A DNA stretch of 64,000 nucleotides from Deferribacter abyssi. GTDB lineage: Bacteria > Chrysiogenota > Deferribacteres > Deferribacterales > Deferribacteraceae. A program made the position numbers and the translations under genes. The stretch lies in assembly GCF_049472655.1 (NCBI RefSeq), contig NZ_JAQNCS010000009.1:1-64000 (forward strand), given 5' to 3'. The notes under the pieces were generated by a model. That model made no database searches. It was not told the DNA's origin and was given only the letters and a program-made list of their open reading frames with translations. Within the stretch, counting starts at the first letter, position 1. Each line of letters begins with the position of its first letter. Below are positions 1 through 6,293 of this stretch, in pieces.

Positions 1-1
1 T

Positions 2-262
2 ACAAGTTATAAAGATGCATTAAAATTTGATAGGATATTAAAGAGTACAATTTTAAAAAGTAAAAGAAGAACAGAAGATTCGTTTCTATTGAATACTGGG
101 CTAAAAATAACGGAAAAATTTAATGACAATGGTGGTAGTGAAATTTTTTTACCAGAGCATTTAAACATAGATTCTCAAAAGCTAATAACTACTTTTCAAA
201 GTGCTACAATAAATTTTCATTCTGTAAAGCAAGTAGTAATAAACAGTGACTTCAAATTCTAA
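2..262 (+). CDS. C-terminal end of an unrecognised protein (5' end outside window)
   Basis: An open frame runs in from the left edge and stops with TAA at 260-262, leaving 86 residues. No start is visible. The last 40 residues (a short beta-like stretch, then LITTFQSATINFHSVKQVVI) loosely recall the end of GerMN-type domains, but the match is by eye only and I would not assign a function. It lies on the element side of tRNA-Leu together with the AlpA and integrase genes, so it may be cargo of the integrated element. It is followed by 112 bases of AT-rich spacer before alpA. Confidence 0.55.
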   Translation, partial: TSYKDALKFDRILKSTILKSKRRTEDSFLLNTGLKITEKFNDNGGSEIFLPEHLNIDSQKLITTFQSATINFHSVKQVVINSDFKF

Positions 263-298
263 AAAAATTTCAAAAATTTATGCGAAATATTTAAAAAT

Positions 299-309
299 TA
301 CATTGACTC
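299..309 (+). promoter_or_regulatory. TACATTGACTC motif upstream of alpA-like gene
   Basis: The 11-mer TACATTGACTC occurs here and, on the opposite strand, at 1869-1879 upstream of the integrase. It contains TTGACT, which could be a -35 hexamer, but neither copy has a good -10 at 16-18 bp. Each copy is followed by a CTCCTT stretch complementary to the ribosome-binding site of the gene it precedes. It is either an activator-dependent promoter element or a shared operator; this is inference. Confidence 0.35.
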
Positions 310-374
310 CTTTTTTTATTATTATTGTCCTCTTTTTTTGAAGAGGGGGCGAAAAAGAAAATAAGGAGGGATTT

Positions 375-563
375 ATGGTACAAGACAGGCTTTTAAGATT
401 ATCGGAAGTACTTAAGATGATTCCTGTATCAAAGTCCACATGGTATGAGGGTATTAAAAGAGGGATTTTTCCACCGCCTGTGAAGTTCGGACGAAGCAGT
501 TTTTGGAAGTTAAGCGATATTTTGAAACTTATCGAAAATGCAGAATATGCGGCAACAGCTTGA
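375..563 (+). CDS. AlpA-family DNA-binding regulator (excisionase-like)
   Basis: A 62-residue protein with the MerR-like winged helix typical of AlpA/phage Xis regulators: LLRLSEVLKMIPVSKSTWYEGIKRG (residues 6-30) is the helix-turn-helix, followed by FPPPVKFG and W, the usual wing. The family binds DNA and controls excision or integrase expression of P4-like and other integrative elements. A strong ribosome-binding site (AAGGAGGG, 362-369) precedes the ATG. It faces the integrase gene, with a bidirectional terminator between them. The small size is normal for the family. Whether it acts as directionality factor or as transcription factor cannot be read from sequence. Confidence 0.85.
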   Translation: MVQDRLLRLSEVLKMIPVSKSTWYEGIKRGIFPPPVKFGRSSFWKLSDILKLIENAEYAATA

Positions 564-576
564 TTTGGTTTTTTAA

Positions 577-606
577 AATACGTATCCGCCTAAGCGGATA
601 CGTATT
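577..606. terminator. Bidirectional hairpin terminator between alpA-like and integrase genes
   Basis: A perfect 13-bp inverted repeat (AATACGTATCCGC and its complement) with a 4-nt loop. The integrase stop codon lies at the loop (590-592), so the stem overlaps the last codons of the integrase. T-rich sequence lies on the alpA side. The position between two convergent genes fits a shared terminator. Confidence 0.75.
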
Positions 607-1819
607 CTGTTTCAATGTTTAAGATAAAACTATTGGAACCTTTTATTCTTTTTAGAAAGGGTTTTTCGGCACTTTTAAGCTCATCCAAATAATCGGCCCA
701 AAACTGCATCATCTCTTTCCTGATTTCAAGATATTCTGCTTTATTATAAGCACGTCTTACCTTATTTTTATCTTCGTGTGCCAATTGTTTTTCTATTACA
801 TGAGGTGGCCATCCCATTTCATTCAGCAATGTTGACGCAGTTTGTCTGAAGGAGTGGCTTACTACTTCTTCATTTGTATATTCCATTCGCCGTAAGGCTT
901 GATTTAAGGTATTTTCGCTCATCATTTTACTAAAATTTATAGGAGAGGGAAACACATAGTTGCAGTCACTTGTAATTTTATAAACTTCCTGCAGTATTTC
1001 AATTGTCTGATCTGACAATGGGACAATATGCTCTCTTTTATTTTTCATCTTTTCAGCAGGCACAAACCAGAGTTTCTTGTCAATTTCAATATCACACCAT
1101 TCCAACGACCTAACCATACCTGGTCTCACAAAGGTAGTGACTAAAAACTTTAAGGCAAGTTTTGTAAAATAATGACCTGGATAATTATCAAGATCAATCA
1201 AAAATTTTCTCAATTTTTTAGGGGCAATTATAGCAGGATAATTTTTTTCCTCCCTTTTTGGTAATGCAGAATTAATTGAAGTGGTAGGATCAGAGGTTAC
1301 TATATTTTTAGAAATCGCTATTTCATATACATAATGAATAATTGTTTTAGCTTTTTCCATTGTCACCAGTGCACCTCTGGCTGCAATTTTCTTAAGACAA
1401 TTTATTATCATTACAGAGGTTATATCTTTGATATCCATATTGCCAATGTATGGCTTAATATCTCTTTCATAAATAGATAATTTGGTTTTTAATGTGGATG
1501 GGTTATATTTTGATTTGTTAAGTTCTAACCATTCATTAAATAAGTCCTCAAAAGTGTGTTTTTCTTCTTCAATAGGAAGTCCTTTTTTTAATTTTTCATT
1601 TAATTCTTCTGCTTTTTTTCTTGCTTCAGATAAAGTAATATAAGGGTATTCCCCAAGAGATTTAAAAGTATCTTTTCCGTTATTGGTACGATAGCGGAAA
1701 CGCCAATATTTTTTACCGGTTGGTCTCACTTCCAAAAAAAGTTTTTCACCTGCGTTAATACGGTAACTTCTTTTTCGTGGTTTTGCTGCTTTTAAGGTAG
1801 CATCGGTGATTCTTTTCAT
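590..1819 (-). CDS. P4-type tyrosine integrase
   Basis: A 409-residue site-specific recombinase. Residues 1-80 are the Arm-binding DUF4102-type domain (TDATLKAAKP at the start, then GKKYWRFRYR). Residues about 90-180 form the core-binding domain and 200-370 the catalytic domain. The catalytic set is visible: R232 (FVRPGM), H322 and R325 (SHSFR), H348 (LAHED) and the nucleophile Y358 (RAYNKAEY). It reads away from tRNA-Leu, the standard layout for elements integrated at a tRNA 3' end. Its AAAGGAGG ribosome-binding site is buried in an 11-bp inverted repeat (1826-1867). M235 replaces the usual glutamate of RPGE. Catalysis looks intact. Confidence 0.95.
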   Translation of the reverse strand: MKRITDATLKAAKPRKRSYRINAGEKLFLEVRPTGKKYWRFRYRTNNGKDTFKSLGEYPYITLSEARKKAEELNEKLKKGLPIEEEKHTFEDLFNEWLELNKSKYNPSTLKTKLSIYERDIKPYIGNMDIKDITSVMIINCLKKIAARGALVTMEKAKTIIHYVYEIAISKNIVTSDPTTSINSALPKREEKNYPAIIAPKKLRKFLIDLDNYPGHYFTKLALKFLVTTFVRPGMVRSLEWCDIEIDKKLWFVPAEKMKNKREHIVPLSDQTIEILQEVYKITSDCNYVFPSPINFSKMMSENTLNQALRRMEYTNEEVVSHSFRQTASTLLNEMGWPPHVIEKQLAHEDKNKVRRAYNKAEYLEIRKEMMQFWADYLDELKSAEKPFLKRIKGSNSFILNIETEYVSA

Positions 1820-1825
1820 ACTGTC

Positions 1826-1867
1826 CTCCTTTCATCACTTTTTTCTGCCGCATACAGATGAAAGGAG
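1826..1867 (-). promoter_or_regulatory. Integrase leader hairpin masking the ribosome-binding site
   Basis: On the minus strand CTCCTTTCATC (1857-1867) is perfectly complementary to GATGAAAGGAG (1826-1836), an 11-bp stem with a 20-nt loop. The right arm contains most of the integrase Shine-Dalgarno (AAAGGAGG), five bases before the ATG. In mRNA this would hide the ribosome-binding site and repress integrase translation. The pairing is seen directly; the function is inferred. Confidence 0.6.
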
Positions 1868-1907
1868 TGAGTCAATGTAAAATTGGGAATTTTGGATATT
1901 TTTTTTA

Positions 1908-1956
1908 ATTGGGTAACGAAGGAACTTAATATTATCGTTACCCAATCTGTTACCCA
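1908..1956. repeat. Repeated GTTACCCA sites between integrase and tRNA
   Basis: ATTGGGTAACGA (1908-1919) and its exact complement (1935-1946) form a 12-bp inverted repeat with a 15-bp spacer. A third copy of the core, GTTACCCA, lies at 1949-1956 in the same orientation as the second. Three copies within 49 bp between an integrase gene and its attachment tRNA are what arm-type integrase or Xis binding sites look like; the role is inferred. Confidence 0.5.
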
Positions 1957-2073
1957 CTTTTTTACTGGTTTCAGATGGATTTTTCTGGACGAATACGGAC
2001 AGGGGATGCTCTGGAAACCGCTTATTTTAAGGATTTTCTGGATTTTAACGTAAGTTAATGGAATATAAAGGAA

Positions 2074-2158
2074 TGCCGGAGGGGGGACTCGAACCCCCAC
2101 GGGATTGATTCCCACTGGATTTTGAGTCCAGCGCGTCTACCAGTTCCACCACTCCGGC
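2074..2158 (-). tRNA. tRNA-Leu(CAA)
   Basis: An 85-base cloverleaf on the minus strand. Acceptor GCCGGAG pairs with CTCCGGC, with A as discriminator base; the anticodon loop CTCAAAA gives anticodon CAA; there is a long variable arm (stem GGGA/TCCC) as expected for leucine; the T-arm carries GTTCGAGTC. CCA is not encoded. Its 3' end faces the integrase and is the likely attachment site of the element to the left; the tRNA itself is intact. Confidence 0.96.
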
Positions 2159-2169
2159 GTAGGTTAGGT

Positions 2170-2198
2170 TTTATAATTAACTTTTCATTATTTGTCAA
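2170..2198 (-). promoter_or_regulatory. Sigma-70 promoter of tRNA-Leu
   Basis: On the minus strand TTGACA (2193-2198), a 17-bp spacer and TATAAA (2170-2175). Transcription would start near 2163, a few bases before the mature tRNA 5' end at 2158. This is one of the best promoter matches in the window. Confidence 0.75.
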
Positions 2199-2219
2199 GT
2201 TATTAAACTTGAATCTGCA

Positions 2220-2240
2220 AATATGTTATGCTAACATATT
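2220..2240. repeat. Inverted repeat between tRNA-Leu and cheV
   Basis: AATATGTTA and its exact complement are separated by TGC, giving a 9-bp perfect inverted repeat 28 bp before the cheV start. It could be an operator or a small hairpin in the cheV leader. No function can be assigned. Confidence 0.4.
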
Positions 2241-2268
2241 ATATCAGTATTTTTTGAAGGTGGCAAAA

Positions 2269-3171
2269 ATGGCACTAAACCATGATATACTATTAGAAGT
2301 GGGGACAAACGAATTTGAAGTTGTGGAATTTTTAATCGAAGCTGATAAAAAATATTATTTTGGAATCAATGTTGCAAAAGTACGTGAAATTATAAGATAC
2401 CCAGATGTGATAAAACTACCTAATGCTCACCCTTCTGTAATAGGTACAGCCAATATAAGAAATAAAGTAATCCCTATAATCAACTTAGCACACTGGTTAA
2501 ACCTTAAACAAGACTTTAACCCAAAGACTGCTAAAGTTATAATTACTTATTTTAACCATCAATACAACGGATTTGTAGTCGATAATATGAATAGAATTCA
2601 TCGAGTAACATGGGCCGATATTAAAGATTATTCTACCATAGCAGACTTTAGACTCGCCGATTCTGTTTTAGGCGTGATACAAATTGATAATAGACTTATT
2701 CAATTATTAGATTTTGAAAAAATAGCATCTGAAATCAATCCAAACACAAAAATGGAACATATAGAAATTGATCAATCAAAATACAACCTACGCAACAAAA
2801 AAACAATTTTTCTTGCAGAAGATTCTATAGTTATCAGACGATTATTAAAAAATTCTCTCCTAGAAGCTGGTTATAATGTTATCGACTTTGAAAATGGTAA
2901 TAAGCTATTACACGAAATTACAAAAAAATTACCAGATTTAATAATTACTGATCTTGAAATGCCAGAAGCAGACGGTACTTTTATAATAAGAACCATTAGA
3001 GAAAAAATGAAACTCAAAGAATTACCAATTATTGTGTTTTCATCTTTAGCAAGTGAAGAAAATGAAAGAAAGGTCCTTAGTATTGGAGCAAACAATTTTA
3101 TAGGAAAACCTGATCTAGGAATATTAATCACTACAATAGATAAATATTTAATAAAAGAGGGGGACTTATGA
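2269..3171 (+). CDS. cheV: CheV-type chemotaxis coupling protein (CheW + receiver)
   Basis: A 300-residue cytoplasmic protein. Residues about 15-165 are a CheW-like domain (YYFGINVAKVREII, then NIRNKVIPIINL) that would couple receptors to the kinase CheA. Residues about 180-300 are a receiver domain with acidic residues in AEDS, the phospho-acceptor D228 (IITDLEMP), a Ser in FSS and a Lys in GKP. I start at ATG 2269, preceded by GAAGGTGG; the frame is open further upstream, but that part overlaps tRNA-Leu on the other strand. It overlaps the following lipoprotein gene by 4 bp. No other chemotaxis gene is in the window, so CheV is an orphan here. Confidence 0.93.
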   Translation: MALNHDILLEVGTNEFEVVEFLIEADKKYYFGINVAKVREIIRYPDVIKLPNAHPSVIGTANIRNKVIPIINLAHWLNLKQDFNPKTAKVIITYFNHQYNGFVVDNMNRIHRVTWADIKDYSTIADFRLADSVLGVIQIDNRLIQLLDFEKIASEINPNTKMEHIEIDQSKYNLRNKKTIFLAEDSIVIRRLLKNSLLEAGYNVIDFENGNKLLHEITKKLPDLIITDLEMPEADGTFIIRTIREKMKLKELPIIVFSSLASEENERKVLSIGANNFIGKPDLGILITTIDKYLIKEGDL

Positions 3172-3935
3172 GAATTAAAAAGTCATTATTCTTATTTCCT
3201 GTAGTTATTTTAACATTCGCATGTGCTCAAAATAATGAAATAATAAAAAAATCAATTTCTAACATCAACGAAGATATAATAACTCTTCAAAAATCCATTG
3301 CTGAATTACAACTAAATGTTCAAGAGCTCGACAGGAAAATAAACGTAAATAATGAAAATATCAAAGTAAACTCTCAAGCAATAGAAAAGTTGAAAAATGA
3401 ATTAAACAACTATAATTATGAACTAGAAAATCTTAAAAAGAAATTGACATTCAACAAACCCCACACACCACAAACACCACCATCATCTTCATCTATTGCT
3501 CCTAAACCTCAAGATACATCAGAAATTATAATTATTGAAGATGATACTACTGATAAAACTTCTCTTTATTCTTATGCTTATGAACTTTTTATGAAGGGTA
3601 AATATTTCGAAAGTCTTAATAAATTTAACGAGTTTTTAAAGAAATTTCCCAATGATGATTTATCAGATAATGCTCTTTATTGGATTGGCGAAATCTATTA
3701 TAGCCAAAAAGATTATTTAAAAGCTATTGATACTTTAAAAGAACTCATAAAAAAATATCCTCAAGGTAATAAAGTACCTGATGCTTTTTTAAAACTTGGT
3801 TATTCATACCTAGAAATAGGAGATCAAAAAAATGCAATCAATGTGCTCAACACATTGATAAATAATTATCCAGGCACAAGAGCTGCAACTCTTGCAAAAC
3901 AAAAATTGTCTGAATTAGGAGCATCTTATGATTAA
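3168..3935 (+). CDS. CpoB/YbgF-like lipoprotein with coiled coil and TPR repeats
   Basis: A 255-residue exported protein. The N-terminus is a signal peptide ending in FACAQ, a plausible lipobox with Cys19 as lipidated residue. Residues about 25-95 are a coiled coil, then comes a Pro/Ser-rich linker, then three TPR-like repeats (SYAYELFMKGKYFESLNKF, ALYWIGEIYYSQKDYLKAI, AFLKLGYSYLEIGDQKNAI). This order is that of CpoB (YbgF), the periplasmic Tol-Pal partner that coordinates peptidoglycan synthesis and outer-membrane constriction. In many genomes it sits next to tol-pal; here it is between cheV and a LysM protein, so the Tol link is inferred from domain order. ATGA-type overlap with cheV; 8-bp overlap with the next gene. 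Confidence 0.8.
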   Translation: MRIKKSLFLFPVVILTFACAQNNEIIKKSISNINEDIITLQKSIAELQLNVQELDRKINVNNENIKVNSQAIEKLKNELNNYNYELENLKKKLTFNKPHTPQTPPSSSSIAPKPQDTSEIIIIEDDTTDKTSLYSYAYELFMKGKYFESLNKFNEFLKKFPNDDLSDNALYWIGEIYYSQKDYLKAIDTLKELIKKYPQGNKVPDAFLKLGYSYLEIGDQKNAINVLNTLINNYPGTRAATLAKQKLSELGASYD

Positions 3936-4911
3936 AAAGTTACTAACTACGTTTCTAATTTTAATTCTTTCATTACCATTATTTGCTAAAGAATATATGA
4001 TTCAAAAGGGTGATACTCTCTGGGATATATCCAAAAAATTTTATAATGACAATTTTAAGTGGCCATTAATTTGGAAATACAATGTCACCATTAATAATCC
4101 TGATTTAATATATCCAAAACAAAAAATATACATACCAATTTTAAGTGGTAAATTTGAAAAAATTCTTTTAAACAATAATATAAAACTTACAAAACCTAAA
4201 CATAAAATATCAGATAAAAACTTATACGATAAATCATTTACAAAAATATTTTATTCTTTAAAAAATATTAAATTAAACGATTTTGAATTTATCTCAAAAA
4301 AAATACCTGACTGCCAGATTATTGCAGTGGAAGAAGGTAAATATTATGCCTCAACAGGGAATATTATTCGTGTAAAATCTGATTTAGATTTCAAATTAAA
4401 TGATAACATTATAATTTACAGAAGCTCTGGTAAATATGAGAATTATGGTTATTTATTAAAAGTTGTTGGATATGGTACTATAAAAACAAAAGAATTTGAC
4501 GGTACTGCTTTAGTAGTAATTAATAAGTCATTTGAGCCTATAAGTAAAAATTTCCTTTGTGAACATGGTACTGAATTTAAAGCAACAATCCCAAATACTT
4601 TTAAGATTATTCAAAGTAACAGTAACGGAAAAGTTATATATTTAACAGACAATATACAATTTGCTGGCCAAGGCAACAGCGCCATTATTTATGAAAAAAA
4701 TAATACTGCAAAAGTTGGTGACATATATAATATTTTCAAGCAAGTTACTGAAGATAATTACAAAAGAATTATTAAAGCAGGTGAAGCTCAAATTATCTTT
4801 AAAAATGGAGATTTTCTTACTACAAAAATTATAAAAAGCAACTTAGAAATAGCCGTTGGAGATATTGCCTCTCTTGGAAAACTAGCAATAAATACTAACG
4901 CATTAGAATAA
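3928..4911 (+). CDS. Exported LysM-domain protein
   Basis: A 327-residue protein with a signal peptide (residues 1-20, ending LFAKE) and one LysM domain (about 22-70: YMIQKGDTLWDISKKFY ... NPDLIYPKQKIYIP), which binds peptidoglycan. The remaining 250 residues are beta-rich and unrecognised. Proteins of this layout (one LysM plus an all-beta tail) are common in envelope operons of delta-like lineages, but their exact function is not known to me. Overlaps the CpoB-like gene by 8 bp, so both are probably translated together and act at the cell wall. Confidence 0.82.
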   Translation: MIKKLLTTFLILILSLPLFAKEYMIQKGDTLWDISKKFYNDNFKWPLIWKYNVTINNPDLIYPKQKIYIPILSGKFEKILLNNNIKLTKPKHKISDKNLYDKSFTKIFYSLKNIKLNDFEFISKKIPDCQIIAVEEGKYYASTGNIIRVKSDLDFKLNDNIIIYRSSGKYENYGYLLKVVGYGTIKTKEFDGTALVVINKSFEPISKNFLCEHGTEFKATIPNTFKIIQSNSNGKVIYLTDNIQFAGQGNSAIIYEKNNTAKVGDIYNIFKQVTEDNYKRIIKAGEAQIIFKNGDFLTTKIIKSNLEIAVGDIASLGKLAINTNALE

Positions 4912-4920
4912 ATTAATTAA

Positions 4921-4926
4921 TATAAT
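4921..4926 (+). promoter_or_regulatory. TATAAT hexamer five bases before selA ATG
   Basis: A perfect TATAAT at 4921-4926 is followed by five bases and the selA ATG at 4932. There is no Shine-Dalgarno sequence before this ATG. If the hexamer is a real -10, the transcript would begin at or next to the start codon (leaderless). No convincing -35 is present at 16-18 bp, so the call is weak. Confidence 0.3.
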
Positions 4927-4931
4927 AGAAT

Positions 4932-6293
4932 ATGACTTTATTTAGAGATATACCCAAAAAAGATAAGCTTTTATCATTATTTAATGATGATTATGCAAAA
5001 ACAATATTAAATTATGCAATTGATCAAGAATTAAACAATCTTAGAAAACTTATTGCTGAGAACAAAATTCATAAAATAGACGAACAATTACTTATTAAAA
5101 ATATCGAAAAAAGATATAACGAGCTTATAAGTGGCTCACTTAAAAGAGTAGTAAATGCTACAGGAATAGTTCTTCACACAAATCTTGGTAGAGCTCCCCT
5201 ATCTGAAGATTTTATTCACAATATTAAAGATATTGTTTCAAGATATTCCAATCTTGAATATGACCTTGAAAAAGGAGTGCGAGGTGAAAGATATCATCAT
5301 GTTGTGGAATATTTAAAGATAATTACAAACTGCGAAGATGCTCTGGTTGTAAACAATAATGCTGCAGCCGTTTTCCTTATAAATAATACTTTCAATAGAG
5401 GGAAAAATGTTATCATTTCTCGCGGAGAATTAGTGGAAATTGGAGGCAGTTTCAGAATACCAGAAGTTATTGCAAATAGTGGCGCAATTTTAAAGGAAGT
5501 AGGCACAACCAACAAAACAAAAATTAGTGATTATGAAAATGCAATTGATGAAGATACAACAATGATTATAAAAATTCACAAAAGCAATTATGCAATAATA
5601 GGTTTTACTGACGAAGTGCCATACAGAGAAATCCCCAAGATTGCTCAAAAATTCGGTCTATTATCTTATTGTGATCTTGGAAGCGGAAGTATTATACCTG
5701 GTATTGGTTGTAATGAGCCAACTTTGTCTGAGATTTATAATTATGGCTATGACTTAGTTAGTTGTAGTGGAGATAAACTTTTTGGATCTGTGCAAGCAGG
5801 AATTATTATAGGAAAAAAGAAATTAATCGAAAAATTAAAGAAAAATCAGCTTTTGCGAATGCTTCGTGTAGATAAAATTACTTTATCTCTTCTTCAAGAA
5901 ACTTTAAAGGCTTATTTAACAAATAACTATAATAAAGTAAAATCCGTAAATCTTCTAGGCACCCCTTTATCCGATTTATTAAAAAAAGCAAAAAAGTTAA
6001 AAAGAATTCTAAACCGTCATCTATCTGATCATTTTGATTTTGAAATAAGAGAAATTATTAGTTATACAGGCGGCGGTAGCTGTCCTATGCATGAGATTAA
6101 ATCTTATGCTGTTATTTGCAAGTCCAAAAAAATTGACATGAATAAAATTGAAAATTTTTTACGAAAATACCACATCCCTATCATTGTAAGATTGTTAGAT
6201 AATAAAGTTATTCTTGACGTTCGCACTATATTTGAAGATGAATTTGTTTTGATTAAGGACGCACTAGTATGGGCTACAAATCAGTTATCGTAG
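4932..6293 (+). CDS. selA: L-seryl-tRNA(Sec) selenium transferase SelA
   Basis: A 453-residue PLP enzyme that converts seryl-tRNA(Sec) to selenocysteyl-tRNA(Sec) using selenophosphate. The SelA fold is clear: RVVNATGIVLHTNLGRAPLS (substrate/PLP region, residues about 73-92), ALVVNNNAAAVFL, RGELVEIGGSFRIP, and the PLP lysine in SCSGDKLFGSVQAG (about 280-293). Length is normal for the family. No Shine-Dalgarno is visible. The end overlaps selB by 25 bp, so the two are co-expressed. Neither selC (tRNA-Sec) nor selD was found in the window, and no gene with an in-frame UGA was recognised. Confidence 0.97.
   Translation: MTLFRDIPKKDKLLSLFNDDYAKTILNYAIDQELNNLRKLIAENKIHKIDEQLLIKNIEKRYNELISGSLKRVVNATGIVLHTNLGRAPLSEDFIHNIKDIVSRYSNLEYDLEKGVRGERYHHVVEYLKIITNCEDALVVNNNAAAVFLINNTFNRGKNVIISRGELVEIGGSFRIPEVIANSGAILKEVGTTNKTKISDYENAIDEDTTMIIKIHKSNYAIIGFTDEVPYREIPKIAQKFGLLSYCDLGSGSIIPGIGCNEPTLSEIYNYGYDLVSCSGDKLFGSVQAGIIIGKKKLIEKLKKNQLLRMLRVDKITLSLLQETLKAYLTNNYNKVKSVNLLGTPLSDLLKKAKKLKRILNRHLSDHFDFEIREIISYTGGGSCPMHEIKSYAVICKSKKIDMNKIENFLRKYHIPIIVRLLDNKVILDVRTIFEDEFVLIKDALVWATNQLS

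Noticed and set aside
1..374. Left attachment repeat of the element in the first 374 bases
   Set aside because: No copy of the tRNA-Leu 3' end is present, so the other end lies outside the window.
1816..2115. 99-residue ORF on the minus strand between integrase and tRNA
   Set aside because: It starts within tRNA-Leu, runs through the repeat sites and integrase leader, and its GVRVPPPAF beginning is the usual translation of a tRNA T-arm. No ribosome-binding site.
2122..2268. 49-codon N-terminal extension of cheV
   Set aside because: It overlaps tRNA-Leu on the opposite strand and adds no CheW-like sequence. ATG 2269 has a good ribosome-binding site.
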